This document shows positions 8,893 to 21,413 of a stretch of DNA of 64,000 nucleotides, one piece after another. The notes below the pieces were generated by a model. The model worked only from the letters and a program-made list of their open reading frames with translations, made no database searches and was not told where the DNA came from. The stretch's first letter is position 1, and each line of letters starts with the position of its first letter. This stretch comes from Daphnia pulex (lineage: Eukaryota > Arthropoda > Branchiopoda > Diplostraca > Daphniidae), in contig NC_060018.1 in NCBI RefSeq assembly GCF_021134715.1, positions 7,271,501 through 7,335,500 of the forward strand, in the 5' to 3' direction. A program made the position numbers and the translations under genes.

Positions 8893-9365
8893 ATAGCATA
8901 TGACGAAACTATTAGTTCATGATGAGTAGTAGTTAACCACAAACCATGGGGAATCATGTCAGATCAATAAAACTACAAATATATCTCGAACACTCAATGA
9001 ATATCACTGGCTTGCATTGCCTTCACAGTGACGATTGAAATTGGCTATAACTGGACATACATTTACTATTGCAATTAGTTGTATCAAATATCAAGGCTTT
9101 CTACTCTCACAATGAGGGATACTCTTTCTCACTATCTCATTTCATTATTTGTGTATGTTCCACGACCTATATCCGAATGTACTTCCTTTTGGTTCGCACT
9201 TTCTCTACATCGTAGGAATTAACGTAAAGAAACACCATGAGAACTCGTGTTGTCGTCTATGAACATCTATGAATTCTGCCCATAATGGTGAATGATTTCA
9301 AACGATATTAACTTGATAATAAATGGTGGAAAACCAACAATACTAACTAAAATCAAAAGACTAGC

Positions 9366-9438
9366 CGCCCGATAAGGGACTTGAACCCTTGACCTCAGGA
9401 TTAAAAGTCCCGCGCTCTACCGTCTGAGCTAACCGGGC
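9366..9438 (-). tRNA. tRNA-Lys(UUU)
   Basis: Unit 5; matches unit 1. Confidence 0.96.
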
Positions 9439-9849
9439 TTAATAATTGGTATTGCAATAGTTTTCCGTTCGAGTTCATTTTTAAATTTTACGATTGCTTA
9501 TAGATCTTTTACGGACGGAAGTACGGACGTTTTTCTATTCTTCGTAAACAAAATGGGTACACATTCTTTCATCCTATAATTTGTCTCTGACTACATTTTG
9601 TGTTTGTAAACTACACTCAAAGACCGCCATAATGCATTTCGGCACTGGTTCTGAAAAATAGACACGTTTCTGGAAACGCCAAGTAACAGGTCATGGCTCC
9701 ACGGTTCCGAGATAGATCCCGGGACCTAGGATACCCATGACTGCACAGTTAATATTTGTAATCATGCGTAAATTTGAGATACTAGTAAACGATTGAAAAT
9801 GAGTTGTTCCACTAGAAAATACTAGCATGTGAAACAAATGGCAATTCAC

Positions 9850-9931
9850 CGCAGTTGGTAGGGTTCGAACCTACGCCCTCAGAGAGGAATAGATTTCAAG
9901 TCTATCGCCTTAACCACTCGGCCACAACTGC
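9850..9931 (-). tRNA. tRNA-Ser(UGA)
   Basis: Unit 5; matches unit 1. Confidence 0.96.
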
Positions 9932-10049
9932 CCCGATTTTTCAGACAATCTAGTAATAATATTTATTGGTTCACCAATATTTCCGTTTGACCTTACTGAA
10001 GAGCAGGTTAAATGAGAGATGCAAAATCCAAGCACTTTCTTTAAGTGTA

Positions 10050-10133
10050 GGTCGTGTGGCCTAATGGATAAGGCGTCGGACTTCTATGAAAGTAGTTATC
10101 CGAAAATTGCGGGTTCGAGTCCCGCCACGATTA
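10050..10133 (+). tRNA. tRNA-Arg(UCU), split
   Basis: Unit 5; matches unit 1. Confidence 0.92.
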
Positions 10134-10397
10134 ATAGCATATGACGAAACTATTAGTTCATGATGAGTAGTAGTTAACCACAAACCATGGGGAATCATGT
10201 CAGATCAATAAAACTACAAATATATCTCGAACACTCAATGAATATCACTGGCTTGCTTTGCCTTCACAGTGACGATTGAAATTGGCTGCTGATATAGCCT
10301 TGCTTGGTAGATACCTTAAATCATTCTCTCTAAAGACACACAGAGTATACCTAACTGATGATGAATGAACCTTTGATTAATATATTAAGAATTTATT

Positions 10398-10471
10398 GGC
10401 CTGTTAGCTCAGTTGGTTAGTGCGCCGTGCTAATAACGCGGAGGTCATGAGTTCGATCCTCTTACGGGCCA
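10398..10471 (+). tRNA. tRNA-Ile(AAU)
   Basis: Unit 5; A23 to T mismatch in the D stem. Confidence 0.87.
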
Positions 10472-10548
10472 CTATAATTCTTTCATTAAATATTTTCCAC
10501 TCTAAAAAGGTACTGATAGATTCGAAATATTTTGCTAACATAGTGAAT

Positions 10549-10630
10549 GCAGATATGGCCGAGTGGTTAAGGCGACTGACTCGAAATCAGTTTCCATCTT
10601 GGAGCGTAGGTTCGAATCCTACTATCTGCG
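10549..10630 (+). tRNA. tRNA-Ser(CGA)
   Basis: Unit 5; consensus. Confidence 0.96.
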
Positions 10631-11273
10631 TTTTGTGGCATTTTATTGGTAAATGTAACTACACCACATTTGATCAAGTGACGCCAGAAGTTATTTCTAG
10701 TCATTTTTTGGGAGAACATCCAAGTTTAAAATCAGTAGGAGAAGTGAAGAGTACACAGTGAGAGAAGAACGAAAGGTCTTTAGGTCTTTAGCATATGTGA
10801 TGGCCCTGGACAAGACAAGACAAACTAAGCAACGGGGTGACCCTGGATAAGGCATGCTCTCAACAATGGTCCGTACGAGTGGTAAGAACAGTCAGGTCCA
10901 TCGAAGTCGAGGTCTGTGATCGTAGGCCAGGTTTAGATAGTTTCTAAAAGTAGATGAGAGACAACAAGTACACGTTGCCGAGAATGCACCTTACCATCAT
11001 GACCAGCGTCTTGAATTCAGCGCGTTGTTGCTCCAGGAACCAGTGAAGACGGCAGAGAAGGATGAGAGAGTCAGAGTTCACCTGTAAAACAGCAGAATAA
11101 GTTCCGCTGCCAAGTAATTGTCACTGGCAAAGGTTTCCAAGTTTAAGCATGCCATTTCAGCGATTTCCCAACACTTGGACCAATGAAAATTTTTGCTTTA
11201 AAACAGTAAAACAAAAGACAAGTAATTGCCAATTTAACGACGATTTTCGATAATTATAGTTTCGGTTGCTCGC

Positions 11274-11346
11274 TACCTCTGGCGAGACTCGAACTCGCAA
11301 TCCCCGGCTTAGGAGGCCGGTGCCTTATCCATTAGGCCACAAAGGC
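11274..11346 (-). tRNA. tRNA-Arg(CCU)
   Basis: Unit 5; matches unit 1. Confidence 0.96.
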
Positions 11347-11852
11347 TGAGTTATGTTGAATCTCCTATTCGAGGAATGACGTTATATTGCAAAGCTTTTT
11401 CCTAGAAGATAGCCAAACGTCCCATGTTGTATAAACATACAGCGATTACCGTCTGTGGACATCGTCTCAATCTTGAAAACCATGTTTTTTGAATAATCTT
11501 AACTACAAACTCTATTTACAGCTTTCGAGTTCTATAACTGGACATACATTTACTATTGCAATTAGTTGTATCAAATATCAAGGCTTTCTACTCTCACAAT
11601 GAGGGATACTCTTTCTCACTATCTCATTTCATTATTTGTGTATGTTCCACGACCTATATCCGAATGTACTTCCTTTTGGTTCGCACTTTCTCTACATCGT
11701 AGGAATTAACGTAAAGAAACACCATGAGAACTCGTGTTGTCGTCTATGAACATCTATGAATTCTGCCCATAATGGTGAATGATTTCAAACGATATTAACT
11801 TGATAAAAAATGGTGGAAAACCAACAATACTAACTAAAATCAGAAGACTAGC

Positions 11853-11925
11853 CGCCCGATAAGAGACTTGAACCCTTGACCTCAGGATTAAAAGTCCCGC
11901 GCTCTACCGTCTGAGCTAACCGGGC
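11853..11925 (-). tRNA. tRNA-Lys(UUU)
   Basis: Unit 6; T-stem G-U variant as in unit 4. Confidence 0.94.
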
Positions 11926-12336
11926 TTAATAATTGGTATTGCAATAGTTTTCCGTTCGAGTTCATTTTTAAATTTTACGATTGCTTATAGATCTTTTACG
12001 GACGGAAGTACGGACGTTTTTCTATTCTTCGTAAACAAAATGGGTACACATTCTTTCATCCTATAATTTGTCTCTGACTACATTTTGTGTTTGTAAACTA
12101 CACTCAAAGACCGCCATAATGCATTTCGGCACTGGTTCTGAAAAATAGACACGTTTCTGGAAACGCCAAGTAACAGGTCATGGCTCCACGGTTCCGAGAT
12201 AGATCCCGGGACCTAGGATACCCATGACTGCACAGTTAATATTTGTAATCATGCGTAAATTTGAGATACTAGTAAACGATTGAAAATGAGTTGTTCCACT
12301 AGAAAATACTAGCATTTGAAACAAATGGCAACTCAC

Positions 12337-12418
12337 CGCAGTTGGTAGGGTTCGAACCTACGCCCTCAGAGAGGAATAGATTTCAAGTCTATCGCCTTAA
12401 CCACTCGGCCACAACTGC
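12337..12418 (-). tRNA. tRNA-Ser(UGA)
   Basis: Unit 6; matches unit 1. Confidence 0.96.
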
Positions 12419-12536
12419 CCCGATTTTTCAGACAATCTAGTAATAATATTTATTGGTTCACCAATATTTCCGTTTGACCTTACTGAAGAGCAGGTTAAAT
12501 GAGAGATGCAAAATCCAAGCACTTTCTTTAAGCGTA

Positions 12537-12620
12537 GGTCGTGTGGCCTAATGGATAAGGCGTCGGACTTCTATGAAAGTAGTTATCCGAAAATTGCGGG
12601 TTCGAGTCCCGCCACGATTA
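12537..12620 (+). tRNA. tRNA-Arg(UCU), split
   Basis: Unit 6; matches unit 1. Confidence 0.92.
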
Positions 12621-12884
12621 ATAGCATATGACGAAACTATTAGTTCATGATGAGTAGTAGTTAACCACAAACCATGGGGAATCATGTCAGATCAATAAAA
12701 CTACAAATATATCTCGAACACTCAATGAATATCACTGGCTTGCATTGCCTTCACAGTGACGATTGAAATTGGCTGCTGATATAGCCTTGCTTGGTAGATA
12801 CCTTAAATCATTCTCTCTAAAGACACACAGAGTATACCTAACTGATGATGAATGAACCTTTGATTAATATATTAAGAATTTATT

Positions 12885-12958
12885 GGCCTGTTAGCTCAGT
12901 TGGTTAGTGCGCCGTGCTAATAACGCGGAGGTCATGAGTTCGATCCTCTTACGGGCCA
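12885..12958 (+). tRNA. tRNA-Ile(AAU)
   Basis: Unit 6; A23 to T mismatch in the D stem. Confidence 0.87.
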
Positions 12959-13035
12959 CTATAATTCTTTCATTAAATATTTTCCACTCTAAAAAGGTAC
13001 TGATAGATTCGAAATATTTTGCTAACATAGTGAAT

Positions 13036-13117
13036 GCAGATATGGCCGAGTGGTTAAGGCGACTGACTCGAAATCAGTTTCCATCTTGGAGCGTAGGTTC
13101 GAATCCTACTATCTGCG
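13036..13117 (+). tRNA. tRNA-Ser(CGA)
   Basis: Unit 6; consensus. Confidence 0.96.
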
Positions 13118-13752
13118 TTTTGTGGCATTTTATTGGTAAATGTAACTACACAACATTTGATCAAGTGACGCCAGAAGTTATTTCTAGTCATTTTTTGGGA
13201 GAACATCCAAGTTTAAAATCAGTAGGGGAGTACACAGTGAGAGAAGAACGAAAGGTCTTTAGGTCTTTAGCATATGTGATGGCCCTGGACAAGACAAGAC
13301 AAACTAAGCAACGGGGTGACCCTGGATAAGGCATGCTCTCAACAATGGTCCGTACGAGTGGTAAGAACAGTCAGGTCCATCGAAGTCGAGGTCTGTGATC
13401 GTAGGCCAGGTTTAGATAGTTTCTAAAAGTAGATGAGAGACAACAAGTACACGTTGCCGAGAATGCACCTTACCATCATGACCAGCGTCTTGAATTCAGC
13501 GCGTTGTTGCTCCAGGAACCAGTGAAGACGGCAGAGAAGGATGAGAGAGTCAGAGTTCACCTGTAAAACAGCAGAATAAGTTCCGCTGCCAAGTAATTGT
13601 CACTGGCAAAGGTTTCCAAGTTTAAGCATGCCATTTCAGCGATTTCCCAACACTTGGACCAATGAAAATTTTTGCTTTAAAACAGTAAAACAAAAGACAA
13701 GTAATTGCCAATTTAACGACGATTTTCGATAATTATAGTTTCGGTTGCTCGC

Positions 13753-13825
13753 TACCTCTGGCGAGACTCGAACTCGCAATCCCCGGCTTAGGAGGCCGGT
13801 GCCTTATCCATTAGGCCACAAAGGC
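13753..13825 (-). tRNA. tRNA-Arg(CCU)
   Basis: Unit 6; matches unit 1. Confidence 0.96.
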
Positions 13826-14331
13826 TGAGTTATGTTGAATCTCCTATTCGAGGAATGACGTTATATTGCAAAGCTTTTTCCTAGAAGATAGCCAAACGTC
13901 CCATGTTGTATAAACATACAGCGATTACCGTCTGTGGACATCGTCTCAATCTTGAAAACCATGTTTTTTGAATAATCTTAACTACAAACTCTATTTACAG
14001 CTTTCGAGTTCTATAACTGGACATACATTTACTATTGCAATTAGTTGTATCAAATATCAAGGCTTTCTACTCTCACAATGAGGGATACTCTTTCTCACTA
14101 TCTCATTTCATTATTTGTGTATGTTCCACGACCTATATCCGAATGTACTTCCTTTTGGTTCGCACTTTCTCTACATCGTAGGAATTAACGTAAAGAAACA
14201 CCATGAGAACTCGTGTTGTCGTCTATGAACATCTATGAATTCTGCCCATAATGGTGAATGATTTCAAACGATATTAACTTGATAATAAATGGTGGAAAAC
14301 CAACAATACTAACTAAAATCAAAAGACTAGC

Positions 14332-14404
14332 CGCCCGATAAGGGACTTGAACCCTTGACCTCAGGATTAAAAGTCCCGCGCTCTACCGTCTGAGCTAACC
14401 GGGC
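14332..14404 (-). tRNA. tRNA-Lys(UUU)
   Basis: Unit 7; matches unit 1. Confidence 0.96.
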
Positions 14405-14815
14405 TTAATAATTGGTATTGCAATAGTTTTCCGTTCGAGTTCATTTTTAAATTTTACGATTGCTTATAGATCTTTTACGGACGGAAGTACGGACGTTTTT
14501 CTATTCTTCGTAAACAAAATGGGTACACATTCTTTCATCCTATAATTTGTCTCTGACTACATTTTGTGTTTGTAAACTACACTCAAAGACCGCCATAATG
14601 CATTTCGGCACTGGTTCTGAAAAATAGACACGTTTCTGGAAACGCCAAGTAACAGGTCATGGCTCCACGGTTCCGAGATAGATCCCGGGACCTAGGATAC
14701 CCATGACTGCACAGTTAATATTTGTAATCATGCGTAAATTTGAGATACTAGTAAACGATTGAAAATGAGTTGTTCCACTAGAAAATACTAGCATGTGAAA
14801 CAAATGGCAATTCAC

Positions 14816-14897
14816 CGCAGTTGGTAGGGTTCGAACCTACGCCCTCAGAGAGGAATAGATTTCAAGTCTATCGCCTTAACCACTCGGCCACAACTGC
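14816..14897 (-). tRNA. tRNA-Ser(UGA)
   Basis: Unit 7; matches unit 1. Confidence 0.96.
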
Positions 14898-15015
14898 CCC
14901 GATTTTTCAGACAATCTAGTAATAATATTTATTGGTTCACCAATATTTCCGTTTGACCTTACTGAAGAGCAGGTTAAATGAGAGATGCAAAATCCTAGCA
15001 CTTTCTTTAAGTGTA

Positions 15016-15099
15016 GGTCGTGTGGCCTAATGGATAAGGCGTCGGACTTCTATGAAAGTAGTTATCCGAAAATTGCGGGTTCGAGTCCCGCCACGATTA
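15016..15099 (+). tRNA. tRNA-Arg(UCU), split
   Basis: Unit 7; matches unit 1. Confidence 0.92.
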
Positions 15100-15363
15100 A
15101 TAGCATATGACGAAACTATTAGTTCATGATGAGTAGTAGTTAACCACAAACCATGGGGAATCATGTCAGATCAATAAAACTACAAATATATCTCGAACAC
15201 TCAATGAATATCACTGGCTTGCATTGCCTTCACAGTGACGATTGAAATTGGCTGCTGATATAGCCTTGCTTGGTAGATACCTTAAATCATTCTCTCTAAA
15301 GACACACAGAGTATACCTAACTGATGATGAATGAACCTTTTATTAATATATTAAGAATTTATT

Positions 15364-15437
15364 GGCCTGTTAGCTCAGTTGGTTAGAGCGCCGTGCTAAT
15401 AACGCGGAGGTCATGAGTTCGATCCTCTTACGGGCCA
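15364..15437 (+). tRNA. tRNA-Ile(AAU), first copy
   Basis: Unit 7; consensus. Confidence 0.95.
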
Positions 15438-15514
15438 CTATAATTCTTTCATTAAATATTTTCCACTCTAAAAAGGTACTGATACATTCGAAATATTTTG
15501 CTAAAATAGTGAAT

Positions 15515-15596
15515 GCATATATGGCCGAGTGGTTAAGGCGACTGACTCGAAATCAGTTTCCATCTTGGAGCGTAGGTTCGAATCCTACTATCTGCG
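15515..15596 (+). tRNA. tRNA-Ser(CGA), first copy, acceptor mismatch
   Basis: Unit 7; acceptor GCATATA for GCAGATA gives a T-C mismatch at 4-69; probably weakened. Confidence 0.87.
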
Positions 15597-15614
15597 TTTT
15601 GTGGCATTTGCGGC

Positions 15615-15644
15615 AAATTGCGGGTTCGAGTCCCGCCACGATTA
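15615..15644 (+). pseudogene. tRNA-Arg(UCU) 3' fragment
   Basis: Unit 7; the same 30-nt relic at the duplication junction as in unit 3. Confidence 0.9.
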
Positions 15645-15908
15645 ATAGCATATGACGAAACTATTAGTTCATGATGAGTAGTAGTTAACCACAAACCATG
15701 GGGAATCATGTCAGATCAATAAATCTACAAATATATCTCGAACACTCAATGAATATCACTGGCTTGCATTGCCTTCACAGTGACGATTGAAATTGGCTGC
15801 TGATATAGCCTTGCTTGGTAGATACCTTAAATCATTCTCTCTAAAGACACACAGAGTATACCTAACTGATGATGAATGAACCTTTTATTAATATATTAAA
15901 AATTTATT

Positions 15909-15982
15909 GGCCTGTTAGCTCAGTTAATTAGAGCGCCGTGCTAATAACGCGGAGGTCATGAGTTCGATCCTCTTACGGGCCA
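15909..15982 (+). tRNA. tRNA-Ile(AAU), second copy, G18G19 lost
   Basis: Unit 7; the invariant GG of the D loop is AA. G18 and G19 make the D-loop/T-loop contacts, so this copy is probably non-functional. Confidence 0.83.
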
Positions 15983-16059
15983 CTATAATTCTTTCATTAA
16001 ATATTTTCCACTCTAAAAAGGTACTGATAGATTCGAAATATTTTGCTATAATAGTGAAT

Positions 16060-16141
16060 GCAGATATGGCCGAGTGGTTAAGGCGACTGACTCGAAATCA
16101 GTTTCCATCTTGGAGCGTAGGTTCGAATCCTACTATCTGCG
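16060..16141 (+). tRNA. tRNA-Ser(CGA), second copy
   Basis: Unit 7; consensus. Confidence 0.96.
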
Positions 16142-16776
16142 TTTTGTGGCATTTTATTGGTAAATGTAACTACACAACATTTGATCAAGTGACGCCAGAA
16201 GTTATTTCTAGTCATTTTTTGGGAGAACATCCAAGTTTAAAATCAGTAGGGGAGTACACAGTGAGAGAAGAACGAAAGGTCTTTAGGTCTTTAGCATATG
16301 TGATGGCCCTGGACAAGACAAGACAAACTAAGCAACGGGGTGACCCTGGATAAGGCATGCTCTCAACAATGGTCCGTACGAGTGGTAAGAACAGTCAGGT
16401 CCATCGAAGTCGAGGTCTGTGATCGTAGGCCAGGTTTAGATAGTTTCTAAAAGTAGATGAGAGACAACAAGTACACGTTGCCGAGAATGCACCTTACCAT
16501 CATGACCAGCGTCTTGAATTCAGCGCGTTGTTGCTCCAGGAACCAGTGAAGACGGCAGAGAAGGATGAGAGAGTCAGAGTTCACCTGTAAAACAGCAGAA
16601 TAAGTTCCGCTGCCAAGTAATTGTCACTGGCAAAGGTTTCCAAGTTTAAGCATGCCATTTCAGCGATTTCCCAACACTTGGACCAATGAAAATTTTTGCT
16701 TTAAAACAGTAAAACAAAAGACAAGTAATTGCCAATTTAACGACGATTTTCGATAATTATAGTTTCGGTTGCTCGC

Positions 16777-16849
16777 TACCTCTGGCGAGACTCGAACTCG
16801 CAATCCCCGGCTTAGGAGGCCGGTGCCTTATCCATTAGGCCACAAAGGC
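16777..16849 (-). tRNA. tRNA-Arg(CCU)
   Basis: Unit 7; matches unit 1. Confidence 0.96.
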
Positions 16850-17355
16850 TGAGTTATGTTGAATCTCCTATTCGAGGAATGACGTTATATTGCAAAGCTT
16901 TTTCCTAGAAGATAGCCAAACGTCCCATGTTGTATAAACATACAGCGATTACCGTCTGTGGACATCGTCTCAATCTTGAAAACCATGTTTTTTGAATAAT
17001 CTTAACTACAAACTCTATTTACAGCTTTCGAGTTCTATAACTGGACATACATTTACTATTGCAATTAGTTGTATCAAATATCAAGGCTTTCTACTCTCAC
17101 AATGAGGGATACTCTTTCTCACTATCTCATTTCATTATTTGTGTATGTTCCACGACCTATATCCGAATGTACTTCCTTTTGGTTCGCACTTTCTCTACAT
17201 CGTAGGAATTAACGTAAAGAAACACCATGAGAACTCGTGTTGTCGTCTATGAACATCTATGAATTCTGCCCATAATGGTGAATGATTTCAAACGATATTA
17301 ACTTGATAATAAATGGTGGAAAACCAACAATACTAACTAAAATCAAAAGACTAGC

Positions 17356-17428
17356 CGCCCGATAAGGGACTTGAACCCTTGACCTCAGGATTAAAAGTCC
17401 CGCGCTCTACCGTCTGAGCTAACCGGGC
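17356..17428 (-). tRNA. tRNA-Lys(UUU)
   Basis: Unit 8; matches unit 1. Confidence 0.96.
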
Positions 17429-17839
17429 TTAATAATTGGTATTGCAATAGTTTTCCGTTCGAGTTCATTTTTAAATTTTACGATTGCTTATAGATCTTTT
17501 ACGGACGGAAGTACGGACGTTTTTCTATTCTTCGTAAACAAAATGGGTACACATTCTTTCATCCTATAATTTGTCTCTGACTACATTTTGTGTTTGTAAA
17601 CTACACTCAAAGACCGCCATAATGCATTTCGGCACTGGTTCTGAAAAATAGACACGTTTCTGGAAACGCCAAGTAACAGGTCATGGCTCCACGGTTCCGA
17701 GATAGATCCCGGGACCTAGGATACCCATGACTGCACAGTTAATATTTGTAATCATGCGTAAATTTGAGATACTAGTAAACGATTGAAAATGAGTTGTTCC
17801 ACTAGAAAATACTAGCATGTGAAACAAATGGCAATTCAC

Positions 17840-17921
17840 CGCAGTTGGTAGGGTTCGAACCTACGCCCTCAGAGAGGAATAGATTTCAAGTCTATCGCCT
17901 TAACCACTCGGCCACAACTGC
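17840..17921 (-). tRNA. tRNA-Ser(UGA)
   Basis: Unit 8; matches unit 1. Confidence 0.96.
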
Positions 17922-18039
17922 CCCGATTTTTCAGACAATCTAGTAATAATATTTATTGGTTCACCAATATTTCCGTTTGACCTTACTGAAGAGCAGGTTA
18001 AATGAGAGATGCAAAATCCTAGCACTTTCTTTAAGTGTA

Positions 18040-18123
18040 GGTCGTGTGGCCTAATGGATAAGGCGTCGGACTTCTATGAAAGTAGTTATCCGAAAATTGC
18101 GGGTTCGAGTCCCGCCATGATTA
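18040..18123 (+). tRNA. tRNA-Arg(UCU), split
   Basis: Unit 8; acceptor C68 to T gives a third G-U pair in an already weak stem. Confidence 0.9.
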
Positions 18124-18387
18124 ATAGCATATGACGAAACTATTAGTTCATGATGAGTAGTAGTTAACCACAAACCATGGGGAATCATGTCAGATCAATA
18201 AAACTACAAATATATCTCGAACACTCAATGAATATCACTGGCTTGCATTGCCTTCACAGTGACGATTGAAATTGGCTGCTGATATAGCCTTGCTTGGTAG
18301 ATACCTTAAATCATTCTCTCTAAAGTCACACAGAGTATACCTAACTGATGATGAATGAACCTTTTATTAATATATTAAGAATTTATT

Positions 18388-18461
18388 GGCCTGTTAGCTC
18401 AGTTGGTTAGAGCGCCGTGCTAATAACACGGAGGTCATGAGTTCGATCCTCTTACGGGCCA
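18388..18461 (+). tRNA. tRNA-Ile(AAU)
   Basis: Unit 8; G40 to A turns a U-G pair of the anticodon stem into U-A. Confidence 0.94.
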
Positions 18462-18538
18462 CTATAATTCTTTCATTAAATATTTTCCACTCTAAAAAGG
18501 TACTGATAGATTCGAAATATTTTGCTAAAATAGTGAAT

Positions 18539-18620
18539 GCAGATATGGCCGAGTGGTTAAGGCGACTGACTCGAAATCAGTTTCCATCTTGGAGCGTAGG
18601 TTCGAATCCTACTATCTGCG
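18539..18620 (+). tRNA. tRNA-Ser(CGA)
   Basis: Unit 8; consensus. Confidence 0.96.
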
Positions 18621-19259
18621 TTTTGTGGCATTTTATTGGTAAATGTAACTACACAACATTTGATCAAGTGACGCCAGAAGTTATTTCTAGTCATTTTTTG
18701 GGAGAACATCCAAGTTTAAAATCAGTAGGGGAGTACACAGTGAGAGAAGAACGAAAGGTCTTTAGGTCTTTAGCATATGTGATGGCCCTGGACAAGACAA
18801 GACAAACTAAGCAACGGGGTGACCCTGGATAAGGCATGCTCTCAACAATGGTCCGTACGAGTGGTAAGAACAGTCAGGTCCATGGAAGTCGAGGTCTGTG
18901 ATCGTAGGCCAGGTTTAGATAGTTTCTAAAAGTAGATGAGAGACAACAAGTACACGTTGCCGAGAATGCACCTTACCATCATGACCAGCGTCTTGAATTC
19001 AGCGCGTTGTTGCTCCAGGAACCAGTGAAGACGGCAGAGAAGGATGAGAGAGTCAGAGTTCACCTGTAAAACAGCAGAATAAGTTCCGCTGCCAAGTAAT
19101 TGTCACTGCCTGGCAAAGGTTTCCAAGTTTAAGCATGCCATTTCAGCGATTTCCCAACACTTGGACCAATGAAAATTTTTGCTTGAAAACAGTAAAACAA
19201 AAGACAAGTAATTGCCAATTTAACGACGATTTTCGATAATTATAGTTTCGGTTGCTCGC

Positions 19260-19332
19260 TACCTCTGGCGAGACTCGAACTCGCAATCCCCGGCTTAGGA
19301 GGCCGGTGCCTTATCCATTAGGCCACAAAGGC
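19260..19332 (-). tRNA. tRNA-Arg(CCU)
   Basis: Unit 8; matches unit 1. Confidence 0.96.
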
Positions 19333-19838
19333 TGAGTTATGTTGAATCTCCTATTCGAGGAATGACGTTATATTGCAAAGCTTTTTCCTAGAAGATAGCC
19401 AAACGTCCCATGTTGTATAAACATACAGCGATTACCGTCTGTGGACATCGTCTCAATCTTGAAAACCATGTTTTTTGAATAATCTTAACTACAAACTCTA
19501 TTTACAGCTTTCGAGTTCTATAACTGGACATACATTTACTATTGCAATTAGTTGTATCAAATATCAAGGCTTTCTACTCTCACAATGAGGGATACTCTTT
19601 CTCACTATCTCATTTCATTATTTGTGTATGTTCCACGACCTATATCCGAATGTACTTCCTTTTGGTTCGCACTTTCTCTACATCGTAGGAATTAACGTAA
19701 AGAAACACCATGAGAACTCGTGTTGTCGTCTATGAACATCTATGAATTCTGCCCATAATGGTGAATGATTTCAAACGATATTAACTTGATAATAAATGGT
19801 GGAAAACCAACAATACTAACTAAAATCAAAAGACTAGC

Positions 19839-19911
19839 CGCCCGATAAGGGACTTGAACCCTTGACCTCAGGATTAAAAGTCCCGCGCTCTACCGTCTGA
19901 GCTAACCGGGC
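19839..19911 (-). tRNA. tRNA-Lys(UUU)
   Basis: Unit 9; matches unit 1. Confidence 0.96.
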
Positions 19912-20322
19912 TTAATAATTGGTATTGCAATAGTTTTCCGTTCGAGTTCATTTTTAAATTTTACGATTGCTTATAGATCTTTTACGGACGGAAGTACGGA
20001 CGTTTTTCTATTCTTCGTAAACAAAATGGGTACACATTCTTTCATCCTATAATTTGTCTCTGACTACATTTTGTGTTTGTAAACTACACTCAAAGACCGC
20101 CATAATGCATTTCGGCACTGGTTCTGAAAAATAGACACGTTTCTGGAAACGCCAAGTAACAGGTCATGGCTCCACGGTTCCGAGATAGATCCCGGGACCT
20201 AGGATACCCATGACTGCACAGTTAATATTTGTAATCATGCGTAAATTTGAGATACTAGTAAACGATTGAAAATGAGTTGTTCCACTAGAAAATACTAGCA
20301 TGTGAAACAAATGGCAATTCAC

Positions 20323-20404
20323 CGCAGTTGGTAGGGTTCGAACCTACGCCCTCAGAGAGGAATAGATTTCAAGTCTATCGCCTTAACCACTCGGCCACAA
20401 CTGC
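20323..20404 (-). tRNA. tRNA-Ser(UGA)
   Basis: Unit 9; matches unit 1. Confidence 0.96.
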
Positions 20405-20522
20405 CCCGATTTTTCAGACAATCTAGTAATAATATTTATTGGTTCACCAATATTTCCGTTTGACCTTACTGAAGAGCAGGTTAAATGAGAGATGCAAAAT
20501 TCTAGCACTTTCTTTAAGTGTA

Positions 20523-20606
20523 CGTCGTGTGGCCTAATGGATAAGGCGTCGGACTTCTATGAAAGTAGTTATCCGAAAATTGCGGGTTCGAGTCCCGCCA
20601 CGATTA
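20523..20606 (+). tRNA. tRNA-Arg(UCU), split, G1 changed
   Basis: Unit 9; the first base is C, giving a C-U mismatch at 1-72. Confidence 0.88.
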
Positions 20607-20646
20607 ATAGCATATGACGAAACTATTAGTTCATGATGAGTACTTT

Positions 20647-20701
20647 CTGACTCGAAATCAGTTTCCATCTTGGAGCGTAGGTTCGAATCCTACTATCTGC
20701 G
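20647..20701 (+). pseudogene. tRNA-Ser(CGA) 3' fragment
   Basis: Unit 9; the last 55 nt, beginning inside the anticodon stem. Acceptor 5' strand, D arm and box A are gone. Confidence 0.93.
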
Positions 20702-21340
20702 TTTTGTGGCATTTTATTGGTAAATGTAACTACACAACATTTGATCAAGTGACGCCAGAAGTTATTTCTAGTCATTTTTTGGGAGAACATCCAAGTTTAA
20801 AATCAGTAGGGGAGTACACAGTGAGAGGAGAACGAAAGGTCTTTAGGTCTTTAGCATATGTGATGGCCCTGGACAAGACAAGACAAACTAAGCAACGGGG
20901 TGACCCTGGATAAGGCATGCTCTCAACAATGGTCCGTACGAGTGGTAAGAACAGTCAGGTCCATCGAAGTCGAGGTCTGTGATCGTAGGCCAGGTTTAGA
21001 TAGTTTCTAAAAGTAGATGAGAGACAACAAGTACACGTTGCCGAGAATGCACCTTACCATCATGACCAGCGTCTTGAATTCAGCGCGTTGTTGCTCCAGG
21101 AACCAGTGAAGACGGCAGAGAAGGATGAGAGAGTCAGAGTTCACCTGTAAAACAGCAGAATAAGTTCCGCTGCCAAGTAATTGTCACTGCCTGGGAAAGG
21201 TTTCCAAGTTTAAGCATGCCATTTCAGCGATTTCCCAACACTTGGACCAATGAAAATTTTTGCTTGAAAACAGTAAAACAAAAGACAAGTAATTGCCAAT
21301 TTAACGACGATTTTCGATAATTATAGTTTCGGTTGCTCGC

Positions 21341-21413
21341 TACCTCTGGCGAGACTCGAACTCGCAATCCCCGGCTTAGGAGGCCGGTGCCTTATCCATT
21401 AGGCCACAAAGGC
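21341..21413 (-). tRNA. tRNA-Arg(CCU)
   Basis: Unit 9; matches unit 1. Confidence 0.96.

Larger units (their letters stand above)
7983..9223. repeat. tDNA unit 4 (1,241 bp, truncated)
   Basis: Unit positions 1065-2302 are missing (1,238 bp), joined at 9046/9047 with a 2-bp CT microhomology. Ile, Ser(CGA) and Arg(CCU) are lost. Its remaining part shares private variants with unit 6. Confidence 0.95.
9224..11710. repeat. tDNA unit 5 (2,487 bp)
   Basis: Six tRNAs. A net 8-bp insertion near 10740, in the spacer after Ser(CGA), accounts for the extra length. Confidence 0.96.
11711..14189. repeat. tDNA unit 6 (2,479 bp)
   Basis: Six tRNAs. Shares Lys, spacer and Arg-flank variants with the truncated unit 4. 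Confidence 0.97.
14190..17213. repeat. tDNA unit 7 (3,024 bp, with 545-bp duplication)
   Basis: Same duplication as units 3 and 21: first copy 15070-15609, 5-nt filler 15610-15614, second copy 15615-16154. Eight tRNAs. Confidence 0.96.
17214..19696. repeat. tDNA unit 8 (2,483 bp)
   Basis: Six tRNAs; first unit with the 4-bp insertion in the Ser(CGA)-Arg(CCU) spacer. Confidence 0.97.
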
